Both the position numbers and the translations under genes were made by a program. Shown piece after piece: positions 24,669 to 31,185 of a stretch of DNA of 33,117 bases. Each line of letters begins with the position of its first letter. Position 1 is the first letter of the stretch. The stretch is taken from contig JAFVBG010000005.1 of the NCBI GenBank assembly GCA_017480095.1, positions 1 to 33,117 of the forward strand, written 5' to 3'. The notes under the pieces are model-generated. The model was not told where the DNA came from. It made no database searches and saw only the letters and a list, made by a program, of their open reading frames with translations. Origin of the DNA: Candidatus Saccharimonadota bacterium. GTDB lineage: Bacteria > Patescibacteriota > Saccharimonadia > Saccharimonadales > Saccharimonadaceae.

Positions 24669-25693
24669 TTCGTGATAAATCCTTTCTCGGCGTCAAAAAC
24701 TTCGTCAAAATGATACGATTTTAGCCAACGCTCCAGTAATTTTAGCTCTTCTAGATCCGTCTTCGGATTCTTAATCGGGATTTGATGGGCAAGGAAATTG
24801 CCAGCAATCTTCTGACCACGCACCATAGTCGGGCCGGTCGCACCTTTTTCGGACTTAAAAATGAAAAACGGATTACGGATATGGCTATCTGGACGAAACT
24901 CATGCTTATAAATCGCCGTAGAATTGTCTTCGACCGGAGCGAGCGCTGGCGCGAGGGCGTTTTGAAAGATTTCGGGGTCGTCACCGTCGATAAAAATCGG
25001 CGTAAAGCCAAAGCCGCGAATCAACTCCGACAACTCCCGCGTAGATTTACGAGCGGCGATAGTTGGCGCAGAAATTTTGTAACCATTGAGATGCAAAAAC
25101 GGCAGAACTCGACCATTTGGACTCTTGCCCGTCTCCGGCTCGCCAAAGAGCTTGACTAGATTCATCGAGGCTAATGCTGTTGCCGTCTCAAACTCTCCGT
25201 CACCGATCAAAACAGCGACGGTCTTCTCTGGGTGCCCCAGTGCCGCGCCATAGGCCGTGCCGAGTGCATACCCTAATTCCCCACCTTCGCAAATCACATC
25301 TGGCGTCATTGGCGAAGCATGGGACGGAAAACCACCAGGCCAAGAGAAATTGCGACAGATATAAGCTAGGCCGTCCAAATCATGCGTGGCGCGTTCATCT
25401 ACTTCAGCCAATCTACCGTCGAGATAAAGGTTGGCCTGAAGAGCTGGAAAACCATGCCCAGGACCGAGCACGAAGGTAAAATCATTATCAAGTATCGCGC
25501 GAAGATTAGAATAGACCACATTAATTCCGTGGCAAGTTCCCCAGTGGCCGAGCAGGCGCGGCTTGATGTCTTTCGGGTCGAGTGGACGTTCTAGTAAGAA
25601 GTTATCTTGCAAGAAAAGCTGGGCGACGACAAGGTAATCGAGCGTCTGATAACGACGTCGTATCTGCTCAAAATCAATGCCCACGTGATACAT
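24665..25693 (-). CDS. Phosphoketolase, N-terminal half
   Basis: This 342-aa protein corresponds to the thiamine-diphosphate-binding N-terminal domain of phosphoketolase. It carries FLLERPLDPKDIKPRLLGHW with GHWGT, GPGHGFPALQANLYLDG, FSWPGGFPSHASPMTPDV, GGELGYALGTAYGAALGHP, LIGDGEFETATALASMN with the ThDP GDGE motif, FLHLNGYKISAPTIAARKS and IDGDDPEIF. It stops at TGA after GFITK, exactly at the border between the two domains, and overlaps the next gene by 4 nt (ATGA). Standard enzymes are one chain of ~790-825 aa; here the halves sum to 760. A promoter and two CIRCE operators precede it. Confidence 0.87.
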   Translation of the reverse strand: MYHVGIDFEQIRRRYQTLDYLVVAQLFLQDNFLLERPLDPKDIKPRLLGHWGTCHGINVVYSNLRAILDNDFTFVLGPGHGFPALQANLYLDGRLAEVDERATHDLDGLAYICRNFSWPGGFPSHASPMTPDVICEGGELGYALGTAYGAALGHPEKTVAVLIGDGEFETATALASMNLVKLFGEPETGKSPNGRVLPFLHLNGYKISAPTIAARKSTRELSELIRGFGFTPIFIDGDDPEIFQNALAPALAPVEDNSTAIYKHEFRPDSHIRNPFFIFKSEKGATGPTMVRGQKIAGNFLAHQIPIKNPKTDLEELKLLERWLKSYHFDEVFDAEKGFITK

Positions 25694-25701
25694 ATACTAT
25701 T

Positions 25702-25730
25702 ATTATATGCTATTTTCAACCAGTTTTCAA
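25702..25730 (-). promoter_or_regulatory. Promoter of the phosphoketolase genes
   Basis: TTGAAA (25725-25730), 17-nt spacer, TATAAT (25702-25707), 8 nt to the ATG at 25693. The CIRCE copies lie immediately upstream, at 25742-25768 and 25807-25833. Confidence 0.65.
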
Positions 25731-25741
25731 GCGGCTAAGCA

Positions 25742-25768
25742 TTAGCACTTTCACATATAGGGTGCCAA
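25742..25768. promoter_or_regulatory. CIRCE-like operator, degenerate copy
   Basis: TTAGCACTT, 9-nt spacer, GGGTGCCAA. It matches the HrcA operator consensus TTAGCACTC-N9-GAGTGCTAA at 8 of 9 and 7 of 9 positions, with the exact 9-nt spacing. It lies 11 bp upstream of the phosphoketolase -35 box. Confidence 0.7.
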
Positions 25769-25806
25769 CACCTTCAGCTATTTAGTATCAATACACTAGA
25801 TAAGCA

Positions 25807-25833
25807 TTAGCACTCTAGTGTGCCGAGTGCTAA
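25807..25833. promoter_or_regulatory. CIRCE operator (HrcA binding site), perfect copy
   Basis: TTAGCACTC, spacer TAGTGTGCC, GAGTGCTAA: a perfect match to the CIRCE consensus. It lies 65 bp from the degenerate copy and directly after the stop codon of the MMPL gene. HrcA normally represses chaperone genes (groESL, dnaK) through this site. No chaperone gene is nearby. Confidence 0.9.
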
Positions 25834-28800
25834 CTACTTACGCTTGACGATAAACTTGTCCATCGTTGCAAGCAGCGCTGGCAGGAGTAATAAGATAATA
25901 ATCGAGGCGACCAGTGTACCACCAGAGATAGACTGGCAGATTTTCGAGGCAATAGCGGTGGCAAAATTACCCACGATTGCCGTCACGATAATCAAAATCG
26001 AGGCCGAAGTGAGAATCGCATGGATTGATTTATTATAAGATTCAATCAAAGCGCGCTTGATGTCATATTTGAAATGTTGACGATTCTCAAGGTAGTAAGA
26101 AGTGAAGAGAATAGCATAATCGATAGTTGCACCCATCAAAATTGCCTGAACAATAATCAGTGCGATGAAGTAAATACTCTGCCCCGTGAGCGAGAGATAG
26201 GCCATATTGAGATAGACTGCACTCTGAATTACAAGTACCAGGACGGCTGGAATCAGAATCGACTTGAAGGTCAGCGCCACTACGATGAAAATCGAAATCA
26301 TGGTGAGAATAGTAATGAAGTCCATCTCGCCGCCAAAAGATTGCGACATCTCATAGGCCATCGCCGAATCACCAATCACAAAATACTTAGTTTTGTTACC
26401 CTCGCCGAGGTCATTTTTAATCCCCTGGAGGAAGCCGAACGTCTCTTTCCCTTCGGCCGGGAGATAAGTCTCAATTAGTGCACGCGAGTGTTCAGGGCCA
26501 ACTAGCAACTCTTTCGCATCACGGACAGTTTCCTTGCCGTCGCTGATTTTCTCGCGCATTTCCGCATCAATCCGCCCAGCGAAGCGTGAATCTGGCAAAA
26601 CTTTATCGTTCAAGAAGTTGATAAACTGCTCAATCGTTAGCGCCCAGCGCTCATCATAGTGATAGAGCGAACCGTAGTAGAGGTAAATCAAGAAGAGCTG
26701 ATTCTGATCTATCTCATCAGAAAGCGGCAAAAGTGTGCGGTAGAGCGCACTATAATTATATTGTGTACCTGCTTCAGCGGCGTGCATCAAGTCAGAGACT
26801 TGATAGATTTTTGCCCGCTGGTCTTCAGCAAGCCGGCTAGCATAGGTTTGGTCTGGCAATACCGTATCGACAATGAAGTTGATCAGGGTTTTGACCGAGA
26901 GCATCGGGTCGCCACTGGCGTGGCGGTACTCGTAGAGTGCATAGACCAGCTTCAAAGTTTCCAGGTCTAGGTTGAACGTTTTGGCCAAATCTGAGGCGGA
27001 ATAGAGCGTCCGCTGATTATCCACCACTTTCTTAGCAAGCCTCAAGAGTTCAAGTTTATCTGCGGTCAAGGCATCTTTCAATACCTCGTCGTCTTTATGC
27101 GCAAGTAAGAAATCGATAAACTCGGCTGGGGTTAGCTTGGTCGCGGTGGCTTTTTGCTCTGCTTCGTAGAGTTTATAAACTTCGGCCAGCTTTGCGAGGT
27201 ATTTATCAGCGTCGATTTTCGGCAAGCCCGATACCTCCACCGTGATACCATACTCCTCAGCAATTGCCTCAGCACGAGTCTTAACATTGGCGACCACGTC
27301 TTCAACGCGATCAACTAAATCGACGTAATCTTGATAAGTATATTCACTAGCAACGATGTTTTTGACTCGCATCGCCAGTTCGGTTTGCAAATCCTGCACT
27401 GCAGTGCGGATTTCCGCCTGACTCTCTTCTGGTAGCTCGGCGAGTCTAGCCTCAAAGCGACTTTCCAGCTCTTGATTAAGCTCATCCGCAAGCCCCTCTG
27501 CTTCGCTGGCCAGAGTGCGCAGCTCGGCAACTTCGCTTGAGGTGAGATTTAGCTCCTTCAAAATTTGTTCATTAGAGAGCGCGAAGTCGATTAAGTCTTT
27601 CGGCTTAATCGCCACTTCCGACTTGGCGGTCGAGGTGTAGTTATAATATACCAGCAGTTGTTCGACCTGTTCCTTTGAGAGGCTAAAGAGGTGAGCTAGC
27701 TCTACAGCAGATTTTTTAGTGCCCGTAACCTTCGGATTGCTAAACTGCAAGAGCTTAGCCAGCTGTTCACGTTGTTTGCCTGAAACCAGTTTAGCATACT
27801 CTGGATTAGTCAAAATCTCGTTTGTCACGAAACTGGCAAAATTATACAGGGTAAGCTTAGTCGCACGCGGATTTTTTGCATAGTAAAGCGTGTAGAGGTC
27901 GTCAAGTTTCGCCTCGTCAATCTCTAGGAGTTTTGCTAGCTCTGCCTTCGTGCGCGGGCGATTAGCTTTTTCTGGCAAGACAAAGTTCGACAGACGCTCA
28001 ATATTGGCGGCAGTATTACTCGAAACATCATCCGCAAAACGCGGGCTAGGCACAACTTCACTCTGCACAAAACGGACAAACTCTGGGAGCGATAAAGTTT
28101 CAGAGTTGTTTGGATTATAGTAAAAATAATAAATCAGTTTGACCAGGTAATCTTCCGCAGAAATCGTGTCGGTATGAGCTGAACCAGCACCAGAAACACT
28201 AATATTACCCAGTTCATTAGCCTTCGCGATAATCTCATGGTATTTTTCTGGCTCGCCAATCGTGTTGCTATAGCAGAGAACACGGTCAACCTCGGTCTTG
28301 TCTTCATAATTCTGGCAAAGCTCGGCCACGCGCTCCTCTTCAGAATTACTATAGACCACGGCCGTCTGATTCAATTCTGGAAAAACGTCTTTAATACGGT
28401 TGTTTTCTGACCCAGTATAGAGAATACTAGTGTTTCCCTTGAGTAGGAACGCACCGCCGAAGATAATCAGGAAAACTGGTAAGGCAAACTTGCGCAGCTG
28501 ATATTCCTTATTGCCTAGCCAATCCATCTTGAGGTGGAGGGTCTTTTTCTTGGTCTTTTCGATTAACTTATCCGAAAGTAGCAACAATGCTGGCAAAGTA
28601 GTGAAAATCGAGAAGAGTGAAAGAACCACGCCTTTACTGAGGACTAGCCCCATATCACGCCCAATCGTGAAGCTCATAAAGACTAGGACGATTAGCCCCA
28701 CCACGGTTGTGACGGAACTAGAGGAAATCGCACCGAAGGAATAGCGCAAAGCGCGATTCATAGCAGTGCGCTTATCGGGGTGGTCAGCGGCATTCTTCTC

Positions 28801-29535
28801 TTGACGATAGCGGCTAGAAAGCATGATGGCATAGTCCATCGAGAGTGCCATCTGCAGAATCATAGAGATACTGTCGGTGATATGCGAAACGTTTGGAAAG
28901 ATAATGTTTGTGCCCTTGTTCAAAAGCACGGCGACCATGATAGCGAAAAGATACAGCCACGGCTCGATATGCGATTCGCTCATGATAATTAAGATGAGCA
29001 TAGCACAGCCAATCGCCATGGCAGTGATGAGTGGTTGGATGACGGAGCCATTATACATAAAGACTTGACCCGATTCATAGAAAGTATAGTCTTCTCTGAA
29101 ATGATCGTAGATTTCGTGGTAAGTATTGTTAGCCTCTGCTGAATCGGCGGGAATATCGAGGTTGATGTCGTAGAGTGTATAATCGTGTGTGGTGCCATCT
29201 TCGCTCGTGATGGTGCGATTATGCTTTTCGGAATCGTCATAGGTGACGGATTTGACGTGCTCAACTTGCTCGATATAGGCTTGGACCTCGGCTTTCTGTT
29301 CCGGCTTCAGGTCTTCAAACATCATTTTATAGCTACTAGTATCGCTATAATGAAACTCATCGTCCATAATTTTCAAACCCTGAGAAGTCTCAGAATCTTC
29401 GGGCATATAAGAGTAGATGTCGTGGTTGATTTTTACCCTGGTCGAGAGAAGTGCACAGCCACCAGCTAGGGCTAAGACTACTAAAAAGACAATATAACAA
29501 TATTTAGTGATAAAATCGGTGATTTTTCGTAACAT
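25834..29535 (-). CDS. MMPL/RND-superfamily membrane protein with large repeat-containing insertion
   Basis: The 1233-aa protein is a two-module MMPL-type exporter or lipid-transport-like protein. Module 1 has an N-terminal TM, an outer loop and ~5 TM helices with LSMDYAIMLSSRYRQE. Module 2 has GATIDYAILFTSYYLENR and the final TM set. Both show the Asp-Tyr pair of MMPL helices. Between the modules lies a ~640-residue extracytoplasmic insertion with ~75-85-residue helical repeats (~462-680 and ~781-1010) and a coiled-coil-like stretch (~675-775). The ATG at 29535 is favoured over a GTG at 29583, which is upstream of the -10 box. The substrate is unknown; the topology may suit interaction with another cell's surface. 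Confidence 0.85.
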   Translation of the reverse strand: MLRKITDFITKYCYIVFLVVLALAGGCALLSTRVKINHDIYSYMPEDSETSQGLKIMDDEFHYSDTSSYKMMFEDLKPEQKAEVQAYIEQVEHVKSVTYDDSEKHNRTITSEDGTTHDYTLYDINLDIPADSAEANNTYHEIYDHFREDYTFYESGQVFMYNGSVIQPLITAMAIGCAMLILIIMSESHIEPWLYLFAIMVAVLLNKGTNIIFPNVSHITDSISMILQMALSMDYAIMLSSRYRQEKNAADHPDKRTAMNRALRYSFGAISSSSVTTVVGLIVLVFMSFTIGRDMGLVLSKGVVLSLFSIFTTLPALLLLSDKLIEKTKKKTLHLKMDWLGNKEYQLRKFALPVFLIIFGGAFLLKGNTSILYTGSENNRIKDVFPELNQTAVVYSNSEEERVAELCQNYEDKTEVDRVLCYSNTIGEPEKYHEIIAKANELGNISVSGAGSAHTDTISAEDYLVKLIYYFYYNPNNSETLSLPEFVRFVQSEVVPSPRFADDVSSNTAANIERLSNFVLPEKANRPRTKAELAKLLEIDEAKLDDLYTLYYAKNPRATKLTLYNFASFVTNEILTNPEYAKLVSGKQREQLAKLLQFSNPKVTGTKKSAVELAHLFSLSKEQVEQLLVYYNYTSTAKSEVAIKPKDLIDFALSNEQILKELNLTSSEVAELRTLASEAEGLADELNQELESRFEARLAELPEESQAEIRTAVQDLQTELAMRVKNIVASEYTYQDYVDLVDRVEDVVANVKTRAEAIAEEYGITVEVSGLPKIDADKYLAKLAEVYKLYEAEQKATATKLTPAEFIDFLLAHKDDEVLKDALTADKLELLRLAKKVVDNQRTLYSASDLAKTFNLDLETLKLVYALYEYRHASGDPMLSVKTLINFIVDTVLPDQTYASRLAEDQRAKIYQVSDLMHAAEAGTQYNYSALYRTLLPLSDEIDQNQLFLIYLYYGSLYHYDERWALTIEQFINFLNDKVLPDSRFAGRIDAEMREKISDGKETVRDAKELLVGPEHSRALIETYLPAEGKETFGFLQGIKNDLGEGNKTKYFVIGDSAMAYEMSQSFGGEMDFITILTMISIFIVVALTFKSILIPAVLVLVIQSAVYLNMAYLSLTGQSIYFIALIIVQAILMGATIDYAILFTSYYLENRQHFKYDIKRALIESYNKSIHAILTSASILIIVTAIVGNFATAIASKICQSISGGTLVASIIILLLLPALLATMDKFIVKRK

Positions 29536-29571
29536 TTTGACCTTCAACCTAAGATGTGATGTGATTTGTGT

Positions 29572-29577
29572 ATTATA
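29572..29577 (-). promoter_or_regulatory. -10 box of the MMPL gene
   Basis: TATAAT lies 36 nt before the ATG at 29535. A GAAGGT sequence about 6 nt before the ATG may be the ribosome-binding site, so this gene has a conventional leader. Confidence 0.5.
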
Positions 29578-29591
29578 CCACACTTTCCCTA

Positions 29592-29612
29592 AAAAAGAAA
29601 GCCCCTAGGGCC
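29592..29612 (-). terminator. Terminator after tRNA-Leu
   Basis: On the minus strand GCCC-TAG-GGGC is followed by TTTCTTTTTT. It ends the tRNA-Leu transcript just before the MMPL promoter. Confidence 0.6.
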
Positions 29613-29627
29613 CTGTCCATAAGATGG

Positions 29628-29714
29628 TGGTGCCCGAGGCAGGACTTGAACCTGTACGTCATTGCTGACACTAGCACCTGAAGCTAGCGCGTCTGCCAAT
29701 TCCGCCACTCGGGC
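29628..29714 (-). tRNA. tRNA-Leu(CAG)
   Basis: A class II tRNA: acceptor stem GCCCGAG/CTCGGGC, D arm GCGGAATTGGCAGAC, anticodon stem CTAGC/GCTAG around TTCAGGT (anticodon CAG), a long variable arm (TGTCAGCAATGACG) and T arm CAGG-TTCAAGT-CCTG. CCA is encoded. TATAAT at 29723-29728 lies 8 nt upstream. Confidence 0.95.
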
Positions 29715-29786
29715 ATGGGAGTATTATATCACATTTCAGGAAGATTTGCCACCCCTCCTTGTATTTTTTGTTTTGATAGCAGCATG

Positions 29787-29813
29787 AAAAGCCCCAGCTT
29801 TTTGAGCGGGGGC
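29787..29813 (-). terminator. Intrinsic terminator of the secreted-protein gene
   Basis: On the minus strand a GCCCC...GGGGC hairpin (29791-29813), with inner GCT/AGC around CAAAA, is followed by TTTTC. It lies 11 nt after the stop codon at 29824. Confidence 0.75.
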
Positions 29814-29823
29814 GAGGAGGTGC

Positions 29824-30576
29824 TTAGTCCGGAATAGTTCCGGGAGTGACATTGCCATAATAACCGTTGTAGTCGTTGTAGGTATTATAGCCACCATTGC
29901 GGCGAATCAGCATACTGACAAACTCAGCCGTCGCCACATCCTTACTCTGGGACAGAGACGTAATCAACTGAGAAGAATCATAATCCTTCAGCTTGACATT
30001 GTTCTGATGCGACCAGGTAAAGACGAACTGGCGCGTGCCATCGTCGCTATCGAGCGATTTCGTCGCGTAGGCATTCATCACACAGTACAGACTTTCGTTG
30101 GTCTGGTAGTTTTTCAGCCAGAGTTCCGTCCAGCCGTTCGCAGTTTTCTCGTGAATGGCATATTTCTCCAGAGTCCAATACTGAGTCTGAGGAAGAATAT
30201 CTGCTAGGCGGAGGATTCCCCGCCGCGCCCAGTCACCACTGACCAGCATGGCATTGAGCTGCTGGAGCGTGTAGCTCTGGTTATCTCCGATGATGAGGTT
30301 CCAGAGCCGCTGGTGGATGCAATCGCTTTCGTGATGGTCATCACTGCAATTCGGATTGGCAAATTCGCCATGGTTCTGATGCCAACCCGACCCGAAAAAA
30401 GCGTAGTAGGTGTTGACAGATTCCGCCAGCTTATTGTAGTCAGTGATAGTGCTGAGATCGGCTGGCGACGCCAGCAGGTTTGCCGGGTCCGCGTAGTTTC
30501 CATCCGCAAAAGCGGGGACGGAAAACAGGGTGAGACAGAGAGTTGCCAGGACGATGAGTGACAGAAACTTTTTCAT
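29824..30576 (-). CDS. Hypothetical secreted protein with strong expression signals
   Basis: I do not recognise the family. The 250-aa protein has a textbook signal peptide, MKKFLSLIVLATLCLTLFSVPAFA, with cleavage likely after AFA. The mature part has paired Cys (PNCSDDHHESDCIHQ), a later Cys (YCVMNAY), several aromatic-rich stretches, and a Tyr/Asn/Gly-rich tail (GGYNTYNDYNGYYGN). It carries an ideal AAGGAGGT ribosome-binding sequence and a consensus TTGACA-17-TATAAT promoter, unlike most neighbours. Taken with the different style, recent transfer from a Firmicutes-like donor or very high expression are both possible. Confidence 0.8.
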   Translation of the reverse strand: MKKFLSLIVLATLCLTLFSVPAFADGNYADPANLLASPADLSTITDYNKLAESVNTYYAFFGSGWHQNHGEFANPNCSDDHHESDCIHQRLWNLIIGDNQSYTLQQLNAMLVSGDWARRGILRLADILPQTQYWTLEKYAIHEKTANGWTELWLKNYQTNESLYCVMNAYATKSLDSDDGTRQFVFTWSHQNNVKLKDYDSSQLITSLSQSKDVATAEFVSMLIRRNGGYNTYNDYNGYYGNVTPGTIPD

Positions 30577-30587
30577 AATAGACCTCC

Positions 30588-30635
30588 TTAAAGTACTTTT
30601 TGGCGCACAAAACTGGGAGAAATGCCCATTTTCAT
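30588..30635 (-). CDS. Possible 15-codon leader peptide
   Basis: An ATG at 30633-30635 opens MKMGISPSFVRQKVL, stopping at TAA (30588-30590). The stop is embedded in the AAGGAGG ribosome-binding sequence of the secreted-protein gene. AGAGG lies about 10 nt before the ATG. TGGG-CATTTCT-CCCA within it may form a small hairpin. It could couple or attenuate translation of the downstream gene, or be chance. Confidence 0.35.
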   Translation of the reverse strand: MKMGISPSFVRQKVL

Positions 30636-30649
30636 GAGCCTATACCTCT

Positions 30650-30701
30650 ATTATATCACACTTAAGCTTTTTTGTCAACCTTTTAATCTTTATGCTATAA
30701 T
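30650..30701. promoter_or_regulatory. Overlapping divergent promoters
   Basis: Minus strand: TTGACA (30673-30678), 17-nt spacer, TATAAT (30650-30655), for the secreted-protein gene; full consensus. Plus strand: TTGTCA (30672-30677), 18-nt spacer, TATAAT (30696-30701), 6 nt before the ATG at 30708. The two -35 boxes occupy nearly the same bases, so only one polymerase should bind at a time. Confidence 0.8.
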
Positions 30702-30707
30702 TAAGAC

Positions 30708-30932
30708 ATGAGGCAACGAGAAATAATCGCCGAAGACCCTGATTTAGCTGCAGAGCCAGTCGAAACTACGGAAGATGAAGAGTTTGAAATTGTGAATAGT
30801 CGCAGCATAGTTGAATGCTTTTGCGATGATAAGTTAGACCAGTTTGATTTAGAAGAAAGGTTGCTGGGCGACGAGGTGGAGAAGATGCCGTTTGATGATT
30901 CGGATGAGGATTATTTCAAGAGTTGGCGGTAA
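30708..30932 (+). CDS. Small acidic protein
   Basis: I do not recognise the family. The 74-aa protein is highly acidic throughout (PVETTEDEEFEIVNSR, LEERLLGDEVEKMPFDDSDEDY), with no TM or signal peptide and two adjacent Cys region residues (ECFCDD). The promoter and start are clear: TATAAT 6 nt before the ATG, in the leaderless arrangement. It is not followed by another gene on its strand before tRNA-Lys. Confidence 0.65.
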   Translation: MRQREIIAEDPDLAAEPVETTEDEEFEIVNSRSIVECFCDDKLDQFDLEERLLGDEVEKMPFDDSDEDYFKSWR

Positions 30933-30961
30933 AAAGTCTTCCATTTTTTGAAAAAGTGTGG

Positions 30962-31096
30962 TATAATATGGGAGTTGGTCCGGTAAGCTCTACGAGTTTG
31001 CTTGGGCTGGCGCCCTGGTCCGGTAAGCCTTCGGCTTTCCGTTCCCTCACTCGGACTAAGAACGCGAAAGCAAGCTTTCGGTTCTTGTCCTCGTTC
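30962..31096 (+). other. Leader of tRNA-Lys with hairpins and two GGTCCGGTA copies
   Basis: TATAAT at 30962-30967 may start a transcript toward tRNA-Lys. The ~120-nt leader holds GGTCCGGTA at 30977-30985 and 31017-31025; the same nine bases open tRNA-Lys at 31097. It also folds: AAGCC-TTC-GGCTT (31025-31037) and a larger hairpin at 31053-31090 (GGAC, AAGAAC and GAAAGC arms). GCnnGC loops resemble the hairpin family at 1-182. No gene is supported here. Confidence 0.55.
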
Positions 31097-31173
31097 GGTC
31101 CGGTAGCTCATCTGGTTAGAGCACGAGCCTCTTAAGCTTGGTGTCGTGGGTTCGAGTCCCACCCGGATCACCA
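31097..31173 (+). tRNA. tRNA-Lys(CTT), partner of an integrated element
   Basis: Acceptor stem GGTCCGG/CCGGATC (one G-T pair), D arm GCTC/GAGC, anticodon stem CGAGC/GCTTG around CTCTTAA (anticodon CTT), T arm GTGGG-TTCGAGT-CCCAC, and encoded CCA. The 3' 58 nt lie inside the frame of the convergent serine recombinase gene, which reads through the tRNA in antisense. Confidence 0.93.
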
Positions 31174-31185
31174 ACAGGGGAACCT
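31116..31185. mobile_element. Putative left attachment junction of an integrated element in tRNA-Lys
   Basis: The recombinase gene abuts and enters the 3' part of tRNA-Lys, and the following sequence up to the window end belongs to no recognised chromosomal operon. This is the typical position of an integrase next to its attachment site. The other junction is not in the window: I see no second copy of the tRNA 3' end to 33117. The exact crossover point cannot be read from this sequence. Confidence 0.5.

Noticed and set aside
24660-24672. Programmed -1 frameshift joining the phosphoketolase halves
   Set aside because: The junction CGAAATGACC has no standard slippery heptamer, and an ATGA overlap explains the second start. 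Termination-reinitiation is more likely.
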